DNA from: an uncultured Bacteroidales bacterium
Lineage (GTDB): Bacteria; Bacteroidota; Bacteroidia; Bacteroidales; Paludibacteraceae
DNA length: 64,000 bases
Direction: 5' to 3'
Assembly: GCA_934728255.1 (NCBI GenBank)
Contig: CAKVEC010000002.1
Span: 248,001-312,000, forward strand
Positions 16,049-24,926 of the stretch are shown here, piece after piece (the first letter of the stretch is position 1; every line of letters begins with the position of its first letter). The notes under the pieces are model-generated. The model saw only the letters and a list, made by a program, of their open reading frames with translations, was not told the DNA's origin and searched no databases. The translations under genes and the position numbers were made by a program.

Positions 16049-18211
16049 CTATTCGTTTTTGATGCCGAGGAGCGTATATCTGCCTTGTGGGGTAATGACA
16101 TAAAGTGTACCGTTCTCCAATACGAAATGCGGCTGTGTTCCATCCGTTTCGACATTGTCCAAAGCCGTTTCCTGCTTTACCCAGACCGTGATATGTACGT
16201 AGGCATCCACCGCACCGCGCGAACGCAGGCGCAGATAAGCGTCTTGTATTCCCTCTACGTCCGATTGAAAACCGATAGCCACCACTCCGCCTTCTACAGG
16301 CAGCGTTTTCGGCGACATCTTGAACTTACTCGGGTGATTGCCCGTAAAAGACATGGTAACATCCTCCGTCAGATTCGCCCCGATAACATTCAAGACAAAA
16401 GTCTTCAGTTCATTCGGTTCGGCAGTATCAGAGAACTCGGAGGTGTTCACCGAGATAAGCGGCAGGTCGTCGCGCCCCCACGATACATCGTCTATCAGAT
16501 AGGTAGCCGCGCCCTCTGCACCGTTGATACCACTGAACTTAAAGCCCATAAAGAACACATCGGGTATATTCTCCTGCCCCGCGAGGTTCACCTGGAAATC
16601 AAGCCAGTCGCCCGATTGATCCTTGGCAGCAGGCATATCGATTTCAAGGTCTTGGAAAAACACGTCGTCCGCATCGGTGGCATCAATGAAATAGAGTTGC
16701 AACTTAGCCGACATATCGTCGGTGAGCGCATCGCCGCGCACACGGAAAGTGAAGACTTGGTTCTTGGCGTTCTTATAGTCCAATGCAGGCGTAACCAGCC
16801 ACATCGAATCCACTATGTCCGATTCGCCCTGCCAGACATACCCGGTAGCCTTGGCGCAATGCTCCCCGTCATTGTTACGGTCTTCATACCCCCACCACGG
16901 GCGTGTACCGGCAGTTACCACATTCTGCCACCCCGTGAGTTTGAGCGTCTTGTTGTGTTCGATATTGTCAAAATGCTCATTGAGTAGCGAAAGCGGGTGG
17001 CTCATATCCCACACAAAAGCGGTGGCATAGTCTGCCACCTCGGGATCGCCCTCGGTGGCTACACCCGTAATACGCAGTTGCTGTTTCTGTGCGTTCCTGC
17101 TCGACCAGTAGATAGTGGCGGAGTATTCGCCCGCCTTGCGGGGAGAGAAAGTGATATAGGTCTTTGCTTCCATATTGCGCGGTATGAGCGAACTGCTGAT
17201 AGTAAAAGCCGACTCGTTGCCGTCGTTGATAATAGAGATGGCTATATCTTCCACACAGTTGAGCGATGTAACCGCCACAGAGTCGCGCTTCTGCGTGCCT
17301 GCCTTGGCGGTAAACTGCGGCAGAGCGGTCGGAGCGATATGTATCTCCGGTTTGAGTGTAGAATCGTTTCCTGCTCCGCTGAGCGAGAACGTCTTGTTAT
17401 ATTCCAATGCCTGCGAACAGTCGGTAACCAGCATTGCCTTATGATTGCCAACTGCAGTCGGTGCGTACCATAGTTTGACCGTCTCCTCGGCTGCTGTTAC
17501 CTGCGTTTTCTCCAGACGGAACATATTGCGGTTGGTGCCGCGCAGATCCAAATAGATCGGCTCGGTGAGGTTACCCTGACGGATAGTAAGTGTAGCCATC
17601 AGCACACTGTCACCGATGTTGCAGCGTGCCGATGCAATAGTCTCGGGCATTATGGTGTACCACGGATTCTTGTTTTCGGTGCGGGCAAACGAGAAGTCAT
17701 CAAAGATTACTTTTGCACCTTTTTTCACCCCCACGCTGAACAGGAAACTCGTTGCGTCCTGCGGTTTGGTGGTCTTTACCGTCAGTTCCTGCCAACCGTT
17801 GCCGAGAGCCAGTACTTGATTGAGTTTTGCACTGTCGTGCGGTGTTCCGGCCTGCGGATAGCGGTAATTCCATGCGCTATTCAGAAACAAGTCCCCCGCA
17901 TTAGCCGACAACACTTTATAATGTATGGTCAGTTCAAACTCCTGTCCGGTAACATCCGTTTGCAGATCAACAGTCTGTTGGAGAGAACGGGTTTGCTTCA
18001 CTTCCTCTGTACGAAAGGCTTTCTCTCCATGATACACATCCGCTGTCTCTATGGCGATACCTGCACCAAATGTCCAGTCCTCGAAATCTGCGCCAAAGAG
18101 AAAATTGGTTTGTGCCTCTTCAAAATCTCCGTTGCTCAGCAGATTGTCTGCTGCCATTGCGGGCAACAGCATTATCCCACAAAGGAGAATGGATAATAGT
18201 GTTTTCTTCAT
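16049..18211 (-). CDS. secreted multidomain protein, choice-of-anchor J type
   Basis: About 720 residues from MKKTLLSILLCG at 18211; signal peptide 1-21. Residues about 22-195 form a jelly-roll module (LLSNGDFEE ... VIFDDFSFAR) resembling carbohydrate-binding domains. Two or three Ig-like segments follow (QGNLTEPIYLDLRGTNRNMF; PRKAGEYSATIYWSS). Residues about 430-600 resemble choice-of-anchor J or cleaved-adhesin domains (YVWQGESDIVDSMWLVTPALDY, IDDVSWGRDDLP). The last residues, VITPQGRYTLLGIKNE, look like a shortened or divergent sorting domain. No catalytic site is recognised. It follows two similar secreted genes on the same strand; the function is probably surface adhesion or glycan binding, by inference. 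Confidence 0.8.
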   Translation of the reverse strand: MKKTLLSILLCGIMLLPAMAADNLLSNGDFEEAQTNFLFGADFEDWTFGAGIAIETADVYHGEKAFRTEEVKQTRSLQQTVDLQTDVTGQEFELTIHYKVLSANAGDLFLNSAWNYRYPQAGTPHDSAKLNQVLALGNGWQELTVKTTKPQDATSFLFSVGVKKGAKVIFDDFSFARTENKNPWYTIMPETIASARCNIGDSVLMATLTIRQGNLTEPIYLDLRGTNRNMFRLEKTQVTAAEETVKLWYAPTAVGNHKAMLVTDCSQALEYNKTFSLSGAGNDSTLKPEIHIAPTALPQFTAKAGTQKRDSVAVTSLNCVEDIAISIINDGNESAFTISSSLIPRNMEAKTYITFSPRKAGEYSATIYWSSRNAQKQQLRITGVATEGDPEVADYATAFVWDMSHPLSLLNEHFDNIEHNKTLKLTGWQNVVTAGTRPWWGYEDRNNDGEHCAKATGYVWQGESDIVDSMWLVTPALDYKNAKNQVFTFRVRGDALTDDMSAKLQLYFIDATDADDVFFQDLEIDMPAAKDQSGDWLDFQVNLAGQENIPDVFFMGFKFSGINGAEGAATYLIDDVSWGRDDLPLISVNTSEFSDTAEPNELKTFVLNVIGANLTEDVTMSFTGNHPSKFKMSPKTLPVEGGVVAIGFQSDVEGIQDAYLRLRSRGAVDAYVHITVWVKQETALDNVETDGTQPHFVLENGTLYVITPQGRYTLLGIKNE

Positions 18212-18273
18212 AAATATGTCGTTCTTGATGATACTTTTTCCCTGTGGTTTCCCTGTTATCCCCCTGAGGATAG

Positions 18274-18312
18274 CATACCCCAAAAGCGTTGTCCGGACGC
18301 TTTTGGGGTATG
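18274..18312. other. long perfect hairpin between two secreted-protein genes
   Basis: A 15-bp stem CATACCCCAAAAGCG (18274-18288) with CGCTTTTGGGGTATG (18298-18312), extendable by one pair, with a short loop. Neither side is followed by a T run, so it may be an mRNA-stabilising or partial-termination structure rather than a standard terminator. Confidence 0.8.
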
Positions 18313-18328
18313 GTTATGGGGTGTTTTG

Positions 18329-20164
18329 TTAGCGGACTACCTTATAAGTCTTGTTGCCCTGACGGATGATGTTTACACCCGGCTGCAACTCCGATACACG
18401 CATACCCGATACGGTGTAGATCTCGATTTCTGCATCGGTTGCGATATTGTCGATAGCCGTGCTTGCAGCCACTACATCCTGTTTGCCGCGTACACGCAGC
18501 ACTTTGCCCGTGGTGGCGCTGGAGATAGCGGTAATATCGGCTTTGGCGGGTTTGACTGCACCGATCAGGTCGTTACCTGCAATCAGGTTGATTGTTGCCG
18601 TAGCCTCGCTCTGTTGGATCTCATCACCGCTGGCGAAAGCGTCCGCATTGGCAAAAGTAACGCCCTCCACTTTCACCAATTGGCAGAGATAGTCTGCGGG
18701 ATTAGCCTGCAGTTCGGCAAGCGTTACCACCTTCGGAGTAACCTCGTTGTCGTGGCTGAGGACATCGATATCCGCACCCTGTGTACCGATATACATCATT
18801 CCGCCCACTGCACTCGAAGCATCAGCATACACGATGAAGTTGCTAATAGAATCTCCTTGTTTAACTGCATCGCCCCAATAACTATCATTGATGAACACAC
18901 CGGCAGTAGCGTCCTGTATATAGAGTTTGTTACCACTTTGGTTGTATTGGTAGGAAATAACGGCATTGCCCGTAAACTTGATATATACATAGTCCCAGCC
19001 GCTTGCCGTAGCAGCAAATGCATTCAGTTCTGCAATAGTGGCAGCCTCATTGATTTTTACATTCCAATACGATTGAGTAACCACAGCCGTTGCATCACCC
19101 GATTTGAGTGTAATGACATATGCTCCATAATCATCAGTCTGCGGTTTGATAGTCATCGTAACCACCACATCGGTAGCAGCGTCTTTGCTGATAGTGTATT
19201 TGTCGAGCGTAACTTCTTCGCTGCTACTGGTCAAGGTGATATCCTCTTTTAGGTTCTTGCCGTTCACGGTAAAGGTCTTTGTATAGGTCTCACCCACATA
19301 GCCCTGCAAATAGCCAAAAGATGTCGGAGTAACGGTTATTTCTGCCGGTTCTTCCACAGGAGTATTTCCACCTCCTGTAAACAGATCTTCCCACGCAGTG
19401 GCAACCTTAATCTCGTCCACATATACACGCCCCGGAGTTGCCGCCCCCTTACGCAAATTAACTGAAGCAATCTTAGTGGCATCTGCCTTTCCAGAAGCAC
19501 CATTTTGAGAGCCTGAACCACTCACATAGTTTTGTACACACTGAGCAACAAACTGCTTATTAGATGCCGTTGGATTGATATACAATCTTGCCGTATCGTT
19601 TTGGTTACCCTCTACAAACTCATATTCAAGAACTACCAAATAATCCGTTTTAGGCAATAGTTTCTGCTCTGCCCAACCATAAGCAGTTGAACTTTCGGTA
19701 TATTTAGTTACACCCAAATTAAAACCAGTAAAGTTATCTCCTTCTTTATCTACAGACTTCACATACAAACGTCCATACATATTAGAATTGCCAGCATCAC
19801 CCAATGTCAAAAAATAGTCTGCACTTCCACTCGGTTTCAAACTATCCACATTGATAATGGCTGCCAAATAGACTTTGCCGCTTGTAATGGGTGTAAATTG
19901 ACGAAGATCATCAGCACCATTACCCAAAAGTTCCACCTTATTTCCTGCAGCCTCAGCATAGCCGTCATAGGAGAGCGAGCCTTCCACTACAGAAATATAG
20001 TTGCTAGTACCACTATAAGAGTACCAATCCTTGTTATTCTGTGCGGGTGTATTGCCTACATTCAAAGTCCCTGCCGCCTTGTCAAATGATTCGTGCAGGA
20101 TAAGTTCTGCGTGCACACTGTTAAGTGTCAGCAGTGCCAGAGCAAAAAGTAATAGTTTTTTCAT
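18329..20164 (-). CDS. secreted protein with Ig-like and OB-fold-like domains and T9SS tail
   Basis: A 611-residue protein with signal peptide 1-19 (ALLTLNSVHA). Residues about 20-260 form a jelly-roll or lectin-like domain (LILHESFDKAAGTLN ... GRVYVDEIKVATAWED). A Ig-like repeat (EITVTPTSFGYLQGYVGE) spans about 275-375. An OB-fold-like region (LYIQDATAGVFINDSYWGDAVKQGDSI ... ANPADYLCQLVKVEGV) spans about 375-560, similar to DUF5689-type modules. The C-terminus EIYTVSGMRVSELQPGVNII is a short T9SS type A sorting domain. No hydrolase active site recognised. It has its own promoter and shares its architecture with the next gene (20261-22240), indicating paralogy. Confidence 0.82.
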   Translation of the reverse strand: MKKLLLFALALLTLNSVHAELILHESFDKAAGTLNVGNTPAQNNKDWYSYSGTSNYISVVEGSLSYDGYAEAAGNKVELLGNGADDLRQFTPITSGKVYLAAIINVDSLKPSGSADYFLTLGDAGNSNMYGRLYVKSVDKEGDNFTGFNLGVTKYTESSTAYGWAEQKLLPKTDYLVVLEYEFVEGNQNDTARLYINPTASNKQFVAQCVQNYVSGSGSQNGASGKADATKIASVNLRKGAATPGRVYVDEIKVATAWEDLFTGGGNTPVEEPAEITVTPTSFGYLQGYVGETYTKTFTVNGKNLKEDITLTSSSEEVTLDKYTISKDAATDVVVTMTIKPQTDDYGAYVITLKSGDATAVVTQSYWNVKINEAATIAELNAFAATASGWDYVYIKFTGNAVISYQYNQSGNKLYIQDATAGVFINDSYWGDAVKQGDSISNFIVYADASSAVGGMMYIGTQGADIDVLSHDNEVTPKVVTLAELQANPADYLCQLVKVEGVTFANADAFASGDEIQQSEATATINLIAGNDLIGAVKPAKADITAISSATTGKVLRVRGKQDVVAASTAIDNIATDAEIEIYTVSGMRVSELQPGVNIIRQGNKTYKVVR

Positions 20165-20214
20165 AATGAATTGAATTTAATATGTGTTAGTATCCTTGTT
20201 ATTTCTAATCGGTG

Positions 20215-20245
20215 CAAAAGTACGCAAAATTATTGACGTATGCAA
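20215..20245 (-). promoter_or_regulatory. promoter of the 18329-20164 secreted-protein gene
   Basis: Minus-strand TACTTTTG (20215-20222) with TTG at 20243-20245 and a 20-nt spacer; the start codon is 51 bases downstream. Confidence 0.75.
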
Positions 20246-20260
20246 GAAAAGCATAAATAA

Positions 20261-22240
20261 TTAGTAGCAATATGGTTCGTATTGTAGCGTTTTTGAACCT
20301 TTTTGTATGATTATTCCGTGATAATCACAAGAAACAGGTTGCCCGAGGATGGTATATCCGTGAGACGGTGTCTCATCTTGCATTGTAGCATTGAAGGCGG
20401 TCGGTTCGGGATAGAGGGTCTGGCTGATGATCCACAGCGTCAGCACATTCCAATCATACGACACAATGGCTTCCATGCGGGTCGGTTTGTTCTCCGCCAG
20501 TGTACCGATATTAAACTTGTCTGCAAGGGCGTAAGTTCCGCCATGGTATGTTCCATACCCGCCGCTGACGACTACGCTGTCCAATACCACATAGCGGCAC
20601 ACATCTGCGCTGTCCAAGGCAAGGATATTCGAGTCCGGCAGGCACTCTGCTTTGGTACTCTCTACGTGCCATGCCTCCACGGGCGACAGTTCGGGTACGC
20701 CGTAATAGTTTTGGTAGCGTCCGTGTACGCCCGTCAGCACATCGCCTTTGGACAATCCCTGTCCGAAGGGTTTGCCGTCGGTGTCCGTACCGTCGTAGAT
20801 GAGCATACTGCCCGAGTCGTCACGCACGAAGATATAGCGGTCGTATTTCTTGGTTACCACCACAGGATTGAGATACACCTTGGCAAAGTCTTCGTTCTGT
20901 ACAGCCTCGGCGATGGTCTGCTGCGGTACTACACTGAGCAAAACCGTTACAGAAGTGCGGGTATCTCCGCTGACGAGGTCAAGCGTATCGATATACATCC
21001 CCGCCCCGGTGGCGCGATAGGAGATGGTCAGTTGGTCGCCGTCACGGTCAAGCGTCTGCGCCGAAAGGGCAAAGGTTTCGCCGTGGCGCAGCGTGGCTTG
21101 TATATCCCCGGTCAGGCGCACGGCGTTCACAGTAACGGTCTTGCTCCCCGATACCTCCGCAGACGACAGGCATACCTCGCCAAAGTTGACCATTGATGCT
21201 GCTATAGCGGGCTTATCCGTACCGATAGCCTGCGTTTCGCGGTAGAGACATACAGGGGTGAACTTATGCGGGTCGGCGTAGCAACCGAAGAGTTTATCGG
21301 TACTATTGTACTGAATATACTTACCCGTGCTTGTTCCTTGGCTCATAATCGTTGCCGCCCCGTCGGGAGCAATCGTCATTGTCCATACGCCGTAGTTGCC
21401 ATAGTCGTTTGAGGTGTAGTTAGTCCACAGGGCGAGCTTGTTTTTGGTCTTGCCGCCGTTTGCCACGAGATAGGCTTCTTCGTAACGCAGTTCGTCTTGA
21501 TATATATATGCCGTATCGCCGTTGGTATCAAGCACTTTGCGGAGTGTATAAACGGCATCATCGTTGGCATTGACGGTATTGCGGTCGGCGGAATAGACGC
21601 CGTTGATGGCGTGGATATTATTTTTACTGACGGTCTCGTTGTAATAGCCCATCAGCATAGGCGTAGTGCCGTCGGCGATGCCGAAGATGACTTGGTCGGA
21701 GTCTCGCAGCGAGTGTATGTCCGTTACGAGGCGGAACATACTTTGTGTGAACTCCGGACTTGCGCCTTCGGCGGAACGGACAGATACAGAATTGAGATAA
21801 ATCGAATTTCGGGTACAGTTGATTTGGAAGCGTATCTTACCCGTCTGCTCAACGGGCAGGACGATGGTTAGATCGCTATTGCTCGGATTGGAGATACTGA
21901 ACGCAGTGTCTATGGGCGCATTATCACCTATTTGAATGCGTATGCTGCCCTGTCCTCGGGTGGTTGTGGCGTAGTTGAATGTCAGGCGACGCACATCGGT
22001 GAACGAGCGCACCGATGTTGCCCCGGCTCCCGTGCCCTGGGCAGTTACCTTAACCCCTATCTGATAGGTGCTACTGTAGTCGTTACCATCTTGGTTTGAG
22101 ATCCAGCCGTCGGTCTTGCCATCACAGACTACCGTACCTTGTTTGCTGCCCCATTGGGCATTGGTGAAAGTATAAACGGTAACACCTGCAAAGGCATTTG
22201 CAGATAATAGCAAGAGAGTAAACAGGAAAGTTTTTTTCAT
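20261..22240 (-). CDS. secreted protein with OB-fold-like domain
   Basis: About 659 residues from MKKTFLFTLLLLSANAFA at 22240 (signal peptide 1-18). The first 160 residues look beta-rich (GQGSIRIQIGDNAPIDT, GKIRFQINCTRNSIYLNSVSV). An Ig-like segment (VNFGEVCLSSAEVSGSKTVTV) lies near 350-440, followed by an OB-fold-like block (YDRYIFVRDDSGSMLIYDGTD ... GLSKGDVLTGVHGRYQNYYGVPEL) similar to the one in the neighbouring paralogue. The end, YTILGQPVSCDYHGIII, resembles the last strands of a T9SS domain. No enzymatic motif is seen. Located 66 bases after proS with a hairpin between them. Confidence 0.8.
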   Translation of the reverse strand: MKKTFLFTLLLLSANAFAGVTVYTFTNAQWGSKQGTVVCDGKTDGWISNQDGNDYSSTYQIGVKVTAQGTGAGATSVRSFTDVRRLTFNYATTTRGQGSIRIQIGDNAPIDTAFSISNPSNSDLTIVLPVEQTGKIRFQINCTRNSIYLNSVSVRSAEGASPEFTQSMFRLVTDIHSLRDSDQVIFGIADGTTPMLMGYYNETVSKNNIHAINGVYSADRNTVNANDDAVYTLRKVLDTNGDTAYIYQDELRYEEAYLVANGGKTKNKLALWTNYTSNDYGNYGVWTMTIAPDGAATIMSQGTSTGKYIQYNSTDKLFGCYADPHKFTPVCLYRETQAIGTDKPAIAASMVNFGEVCLSSAEVSGSKTVTVNAVRLTGDIQATLRHGETFALSAQTLDRDGDQLTISYRATGAGMYIDTLDLVSGDTRTSVTVLLSVVPQQTIAEAVQNEDFAKVYLNPVVVTKKYDRYIFVRDDSGSMLIYDGTDTDGKPFGQGLSKGDVLTGVHGRYQNYYGVPELSPVEAWHVESTKAECLPDSNILALDSADVCRYVVLDSVVVSGGYGTYHGGTYALADKFNIGTLAENKPTRMEAIVSYDWNVLTLWIISQTLYPEPTAFNATMQDETPSHGYTILGQPVSCDYHGIIIQKGSKTLQYEPYCY

Positions 22241-22264
22241 ATTCTCCGATAATATAAAACAATA

Positions 22265-22291
22265 CAACCTACCCTTATGCAGAGTAGGTTG
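22265..22291. terminator. hairpin after proS, probable terminator
   Basis: CAACCTAC (22265-22272) pairs with GTAGGTTG (22284-22291). On the minus strand it is followed by a moderately T-rich stretch. It separates proS from the downstream secreted-protein gene. Confidence 0.6.
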
Positions 22292-22306
22292 CACCCATAT
22301 AGTTAA

Positions 22307-23797
22307 TTAGTACGCAATAGCAAAGATAACACGCCCTTTGGAGGGTTTGCCCGTTACCATACACGTACCGGGTTCGCTCTTATGTCCCGGCAGGTCATGC
22401 ATAGGGATACAACGGATAGTCGCCTTGGTATCGGCTTTGATCTTCTCTTCCGTTTCGGGCGTTCCGTCCCAGTGGCAGAGCAGGAAACCGCCTTTTTTGA
22501 TTTCTTCCTTAAACTCGTCGTAGGAGTTCACCTCACGCGTATTGGCAATGCGGAAGTTGAGCGCTTTTTGGAATATATTGCTCTGTATCTCCTCAAGCAG
22601 GTTTTTGATATACAGTTCGATGCCGTCGAGTGCTACGGTGGATTTCTCCATTGTGTCGCGGCGTGCGATTTCGATAGTGCCGTTCTCCAAGTCGCGTCCG
22701 CCCATAGCCAGACGCACAGGGACACCTTTGAGTTCGTAGTCGGCAAACTTGTAGCCCGGAGTATATTTCTCGGATGTATCCACTTTGACGCGGATACCCA
22801 TCTGCTTGAGGTTGTCGGCAATCGGATTGAGTTTCGCAAGCAGTGCATCCAACTGCTCCTGTGTCTTGAAGATAGGTACTATTGCCACCTGTATCGGGGC
22901 GAGGTGCGGCGGGAGTACGAGTCCGTTGTCGTCGGAGTGGGTCATAATGAGCGCACCCATCAGGCGGGTCGATACACCGAAAGAGGTAGCCCACGGGTAT
23001 TCGTATTTGTTCTCCTTGCTCAGGAACTGCACGTCAAACGACTTGGCGAAGTTCTGCCCGAGGAAATGGCTTGTACCGGCTTGCAGTGCCTTGCCGTCCT
23101 GCATCATTGCCTCGATGCAATAGGTCTCGACGGCTCCTGCAAAACGCTCATTGGGCGATTTGACGCCCTTAACCACAGGGATTGCCATAATGTTCTCCGC
23201 CACGTCTGCATAGACGTTGAGCATCTGCTGTGCAAATGCATCGGCTTCCTCGCGTGTAGCGTGGGCGGTATGTCCTTCCTGCCAAAGGAACTCGGCGGTA
23301 CGGAGGAAGAGACGTGTACGCATCTCCCAGCGCATGACGTTGCACCACTGGTTGCAGAGCACGGGCAGGTCGCGGTAACTGGAGATCCAGTTCTTGTATG
23401 TTGACCAGATGATCGTTTCCGAGGTAGGACGGATAATGAGTTCCTCCTCCAACTTTGCGTCCGGATCGACGATGACGCCTTTGCCCTCGGGGTCATTCAT
23501 CAGGCGGTGGTGTGTTACGACGGCGCACTCTTTGGCAAAGCCCTCTACATGCTCCGCCTCGCGGCTGAAATAGGACTTAGGTATAAGCATGGGGAAATAG
23601 GCGTTCTTGACACCGTACTCCTTGAAACGGCTGTCCAGTGCCTGCTGGATACGCTCCCATATCTCATAGCCGTAGGGTTTGATTACCATACACCCGCGCA
23701 CTGCGGACTGCTCTGCCAGGTCGGCTTTTACCACCAACTCATTATACCACTTCGAGTAATCCGTTGCCCGAGGTGTCAGTTTCTGAAAATTTGCCAT
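22307..23797 (-). CDS. proS: prolyl-tRNA synthetase (archaeal/eukaryal type)
   Basis: A 496-residue class II synthetase charging tRNA-Pro. The compact length without the ~180-residue editing insertion, the opening LTPRATDYSKWYNELV and the C-terminal CIPMHDLPGHKSEPGTCMVTGKPSKGRVIFAIAY mark the type 3 (eukaryote-like) form usual in Bacteroidota. RPTSETIIWSTYKNWI and the following TRLFLRTAEFLWQEGHTAH are class II motif 2 and the proline-pocket region. The ATG overlaps the pdxB stop (TAATG-type overlap), so the two are translationally coupled. Confidence 0.96.
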   Translation of the reverse strand: MANFQKLTPRATDYSKWYNELVVKADLAEQSAVRGCMVIKPYGYEIWERIQQALDSRFKEYGVKNAYFPMLIPKSYFSREAEHVEGFAKECAVVTHHRLMNDPEGKGVIVDPDAKLEEELIIRPTSETIIWSTYKNWISSYRDLPVLCNQWCNVMRWEMRTRLFLRTAEFLWQEGHTAHATREEADAFAQQMLNVYADVAENIMAIPVVKGVKSPNERFAGAVETYCIEAMMQDGKALQAGTSHFLGQNFAKSFDVQFLSKENKYEYPWATSFGVSTRLMGALIMTHSDDNGLVLPPHLAPIQVAIVPIFKTQEQLDALLAKLNPIADNLKQMGIRVKVDTSEKYTPGYKFADYELKGVPVRLAMGGRDLENGTIEIARRDTMEKSTVALDGIELYIKNLLEEIQSNIFQKALNFRIANTREVNSYDEFKEEIKKGGFLLCHWDGTPETEEKIKADTKATIRCIPMHDLPGHKSEPGTCMVTGKPSKGRVIFAIAY

Positions 23798-24759
23798 TAT
23801 CTTAGTTTGTATTGTTTGCGCAGTTGCTCAAATTGTCCGGGGTGCGCTTTGAGCGAATCGGACACACGCTGCAGCCAGCCCGAAGCGCTGTCACCGGATT
23901 TTTGTTGCAAAGTTACTGCTTTTTTGTCAATCTGCAAAGGCGGGAGCCCGAATTGTTGCGCGAAAGCCGTCAGACAGGTCTGCGAAGCGTTGTATTTTCC
24001 CTGTACGGAATAGCCCGCAATATGGAAAGACGCCAGCCGCGAAAATGCCAGCAAGTCGCGGTTCTGACGGGGTTCGTTCTCCCACGTGTCGATGATACAA
24101 GGGTGCTGCGAACGCAACAGTGCCTCCTCGTCCACGATACCTCCGCGTGCGGCGTTGATAATCAGCGCACCGGGTCGGCATTGCGCCAGAAACGCCTCGT
24201 CGCAGAGATGGTATGTGGGGTATTGCCCGTCGCGGGTCAGCGGGGTATGGAAGGTAACAATATCGCAATTATGCGCGATTTCATCGAGAGAAACCCCTAT
24301 TCCGCGGGGCGGGTCGTTGAGCAGCACCTGCATACCGTACCGCTCTGCCATTTTTGCCACAAGCGTACCCACATGTCCGACACCGACAATACCGATTTTC
24401 TTCGATTTCAACGGTGTTTTTTGCTCCAGCAAGGCTTCTTCTATGTAGTCGCAAACCGCCTGCGCATTGCACCCCGGACAGGAGAGCCACGTGATGCCTG
24501 CCTCTCGGCAGTAATCTTGGTCTATATGGTCGTAGCCTATGGTGGCGGTCGCTACCAAGCGGACACGGCTGCCCTCCAGTAACTCACGATTGATTTTTGT
24601 GCGTGTACGGATCATCAGTGCATCGGCGTTACGTACTGCCGAAGGTGTGATTTCTTCCGGTTCCAACGGTAAAACCTGCACATTTCGCCAATCGGGCAGA
24701 GAGGCATGTTCCACGGTTTCCTTTATAAAAGGAATGTATTTGTCAATAACCAACAGCAT
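23797..24759 (-). CDS. pdxB: 4-phosphoerythronate dehydrogenase
   Basis: About 320 residues, starting MLLVIDKYIPFIKE at 24759. A D-2-hydroxyacid dehydrogenase that oxidises 4-phospho-D-erythronate in pyridoxal phosphate synthesis. The NAD fold shows GIVGVGHVGTLVAKMAERYG (about 115-135); the catalytic region has FHTPLTRDGQYPTYHLCDE, INAARGGIVDEEALL and DTWENEP, followed by HIAGYSVQGKYNAS, which is characteristic of PdxB rather than SerA. The frame continues upstream through a 9-nt repeat but that extension is not homologous to the family. Coupled to proS downstream; its 3' end contains a candidate internal promoter. Confidence 0.92.
   Translation of the reverse strand: MLLVIDKYIPFIKETVEHASLPDWRNVQVLPLEPEEITPSAVRNADALMIRTRTKINRELLEGSRVRLVATATIGYDHIDQDYCREAGITWLSCPGCNAQAVCDYIEEALLEQKTPLKSKKIGIVGVGHVGTLVAKMAERYGMQVLLNDPPRGIGVSLDEIAHNCDIVTFHTPLTRDGQYPTYHLCDEAFLAQCRPGALIINAARGGIVDEEALLRSQHPCIIDTWENEPRQNRDLLAFSRLASFHIAGYSVQGKYNASQTCLTAFAQQFGLPPLQIDKKAVTLQQKSGDSASGWLQRVSDSLKAHPGQFEQLRKQYKLR
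23908..23937 (-). promoter_or_regulatory. candidate internal promoter within pdxB for proS
   Basis: Minus-strand TAACTTTG (23908-23915) with TTG at 23935-23937, spacer 19 nt, inside the pdxB coding sequence about 110 bases before the proS start. Confidence 0.5.
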
Positions 24760-24775
24760 AAAAGCATTAACACGC

Positions 24776-24802
24776 CTTAAAGTCCTTAACGTCCTTAAAG
24801 TC
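24776..24802. repeat. 9-nt tandem array CTTAAAGTC, three units
   Basis: Units start at 24776, 24785 and 24794 (middle unit CTTAACGTC), just upstream of pdxB; a partial fourth follows. The 9-nt length makes this the only array in the window whose unit is a multiple of three. Confidence 0.75.
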
Positions 24803-24839
24803 TTTAAGAACTCCAAAAACCTTAAACTTTAATAAAATT

Positions 24840-24861
24840 ACGGCAACGACACGGCAACGAG
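24840..24861. repeat. 11-bp tandem pair ACGGCAACGAS
   Basis: Two units start at 24840 and 24851, followed by GGATAGGCT, a string also found in the GGAT array at 36942. The same ACGGCAACG core occurs at 54320 and near 54412. Confidence 0.65.
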
Positions 24862-24884
24862 AGCGGAGGATAGGCTGTGTACCC

Positions 24885-24926
24885 AATTACGCATTGTGCA
24901 TTACGCATTGTGCATTATGCATTGTA
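24885..24926. repeat. 7-nt CATTNNN array at the panC stop codon
   Basis: Six units start at 24885 (AATT variant), 24892, 24899, 24906, 24913 and 24920. The panC stop (TAA on the minus strand, 24915-24917) and the last two sense codons are built from the repeat itself. Confidence 0.88.

Noticed and set aside
24760..24816. N-terminal extension of PdxB encoded by the CTTAAAGTC repeat
   Set aside because: The extension would be a Leu/Thr/Arg repeat not found in the family; the start at 24759 matches the known N-terminus.
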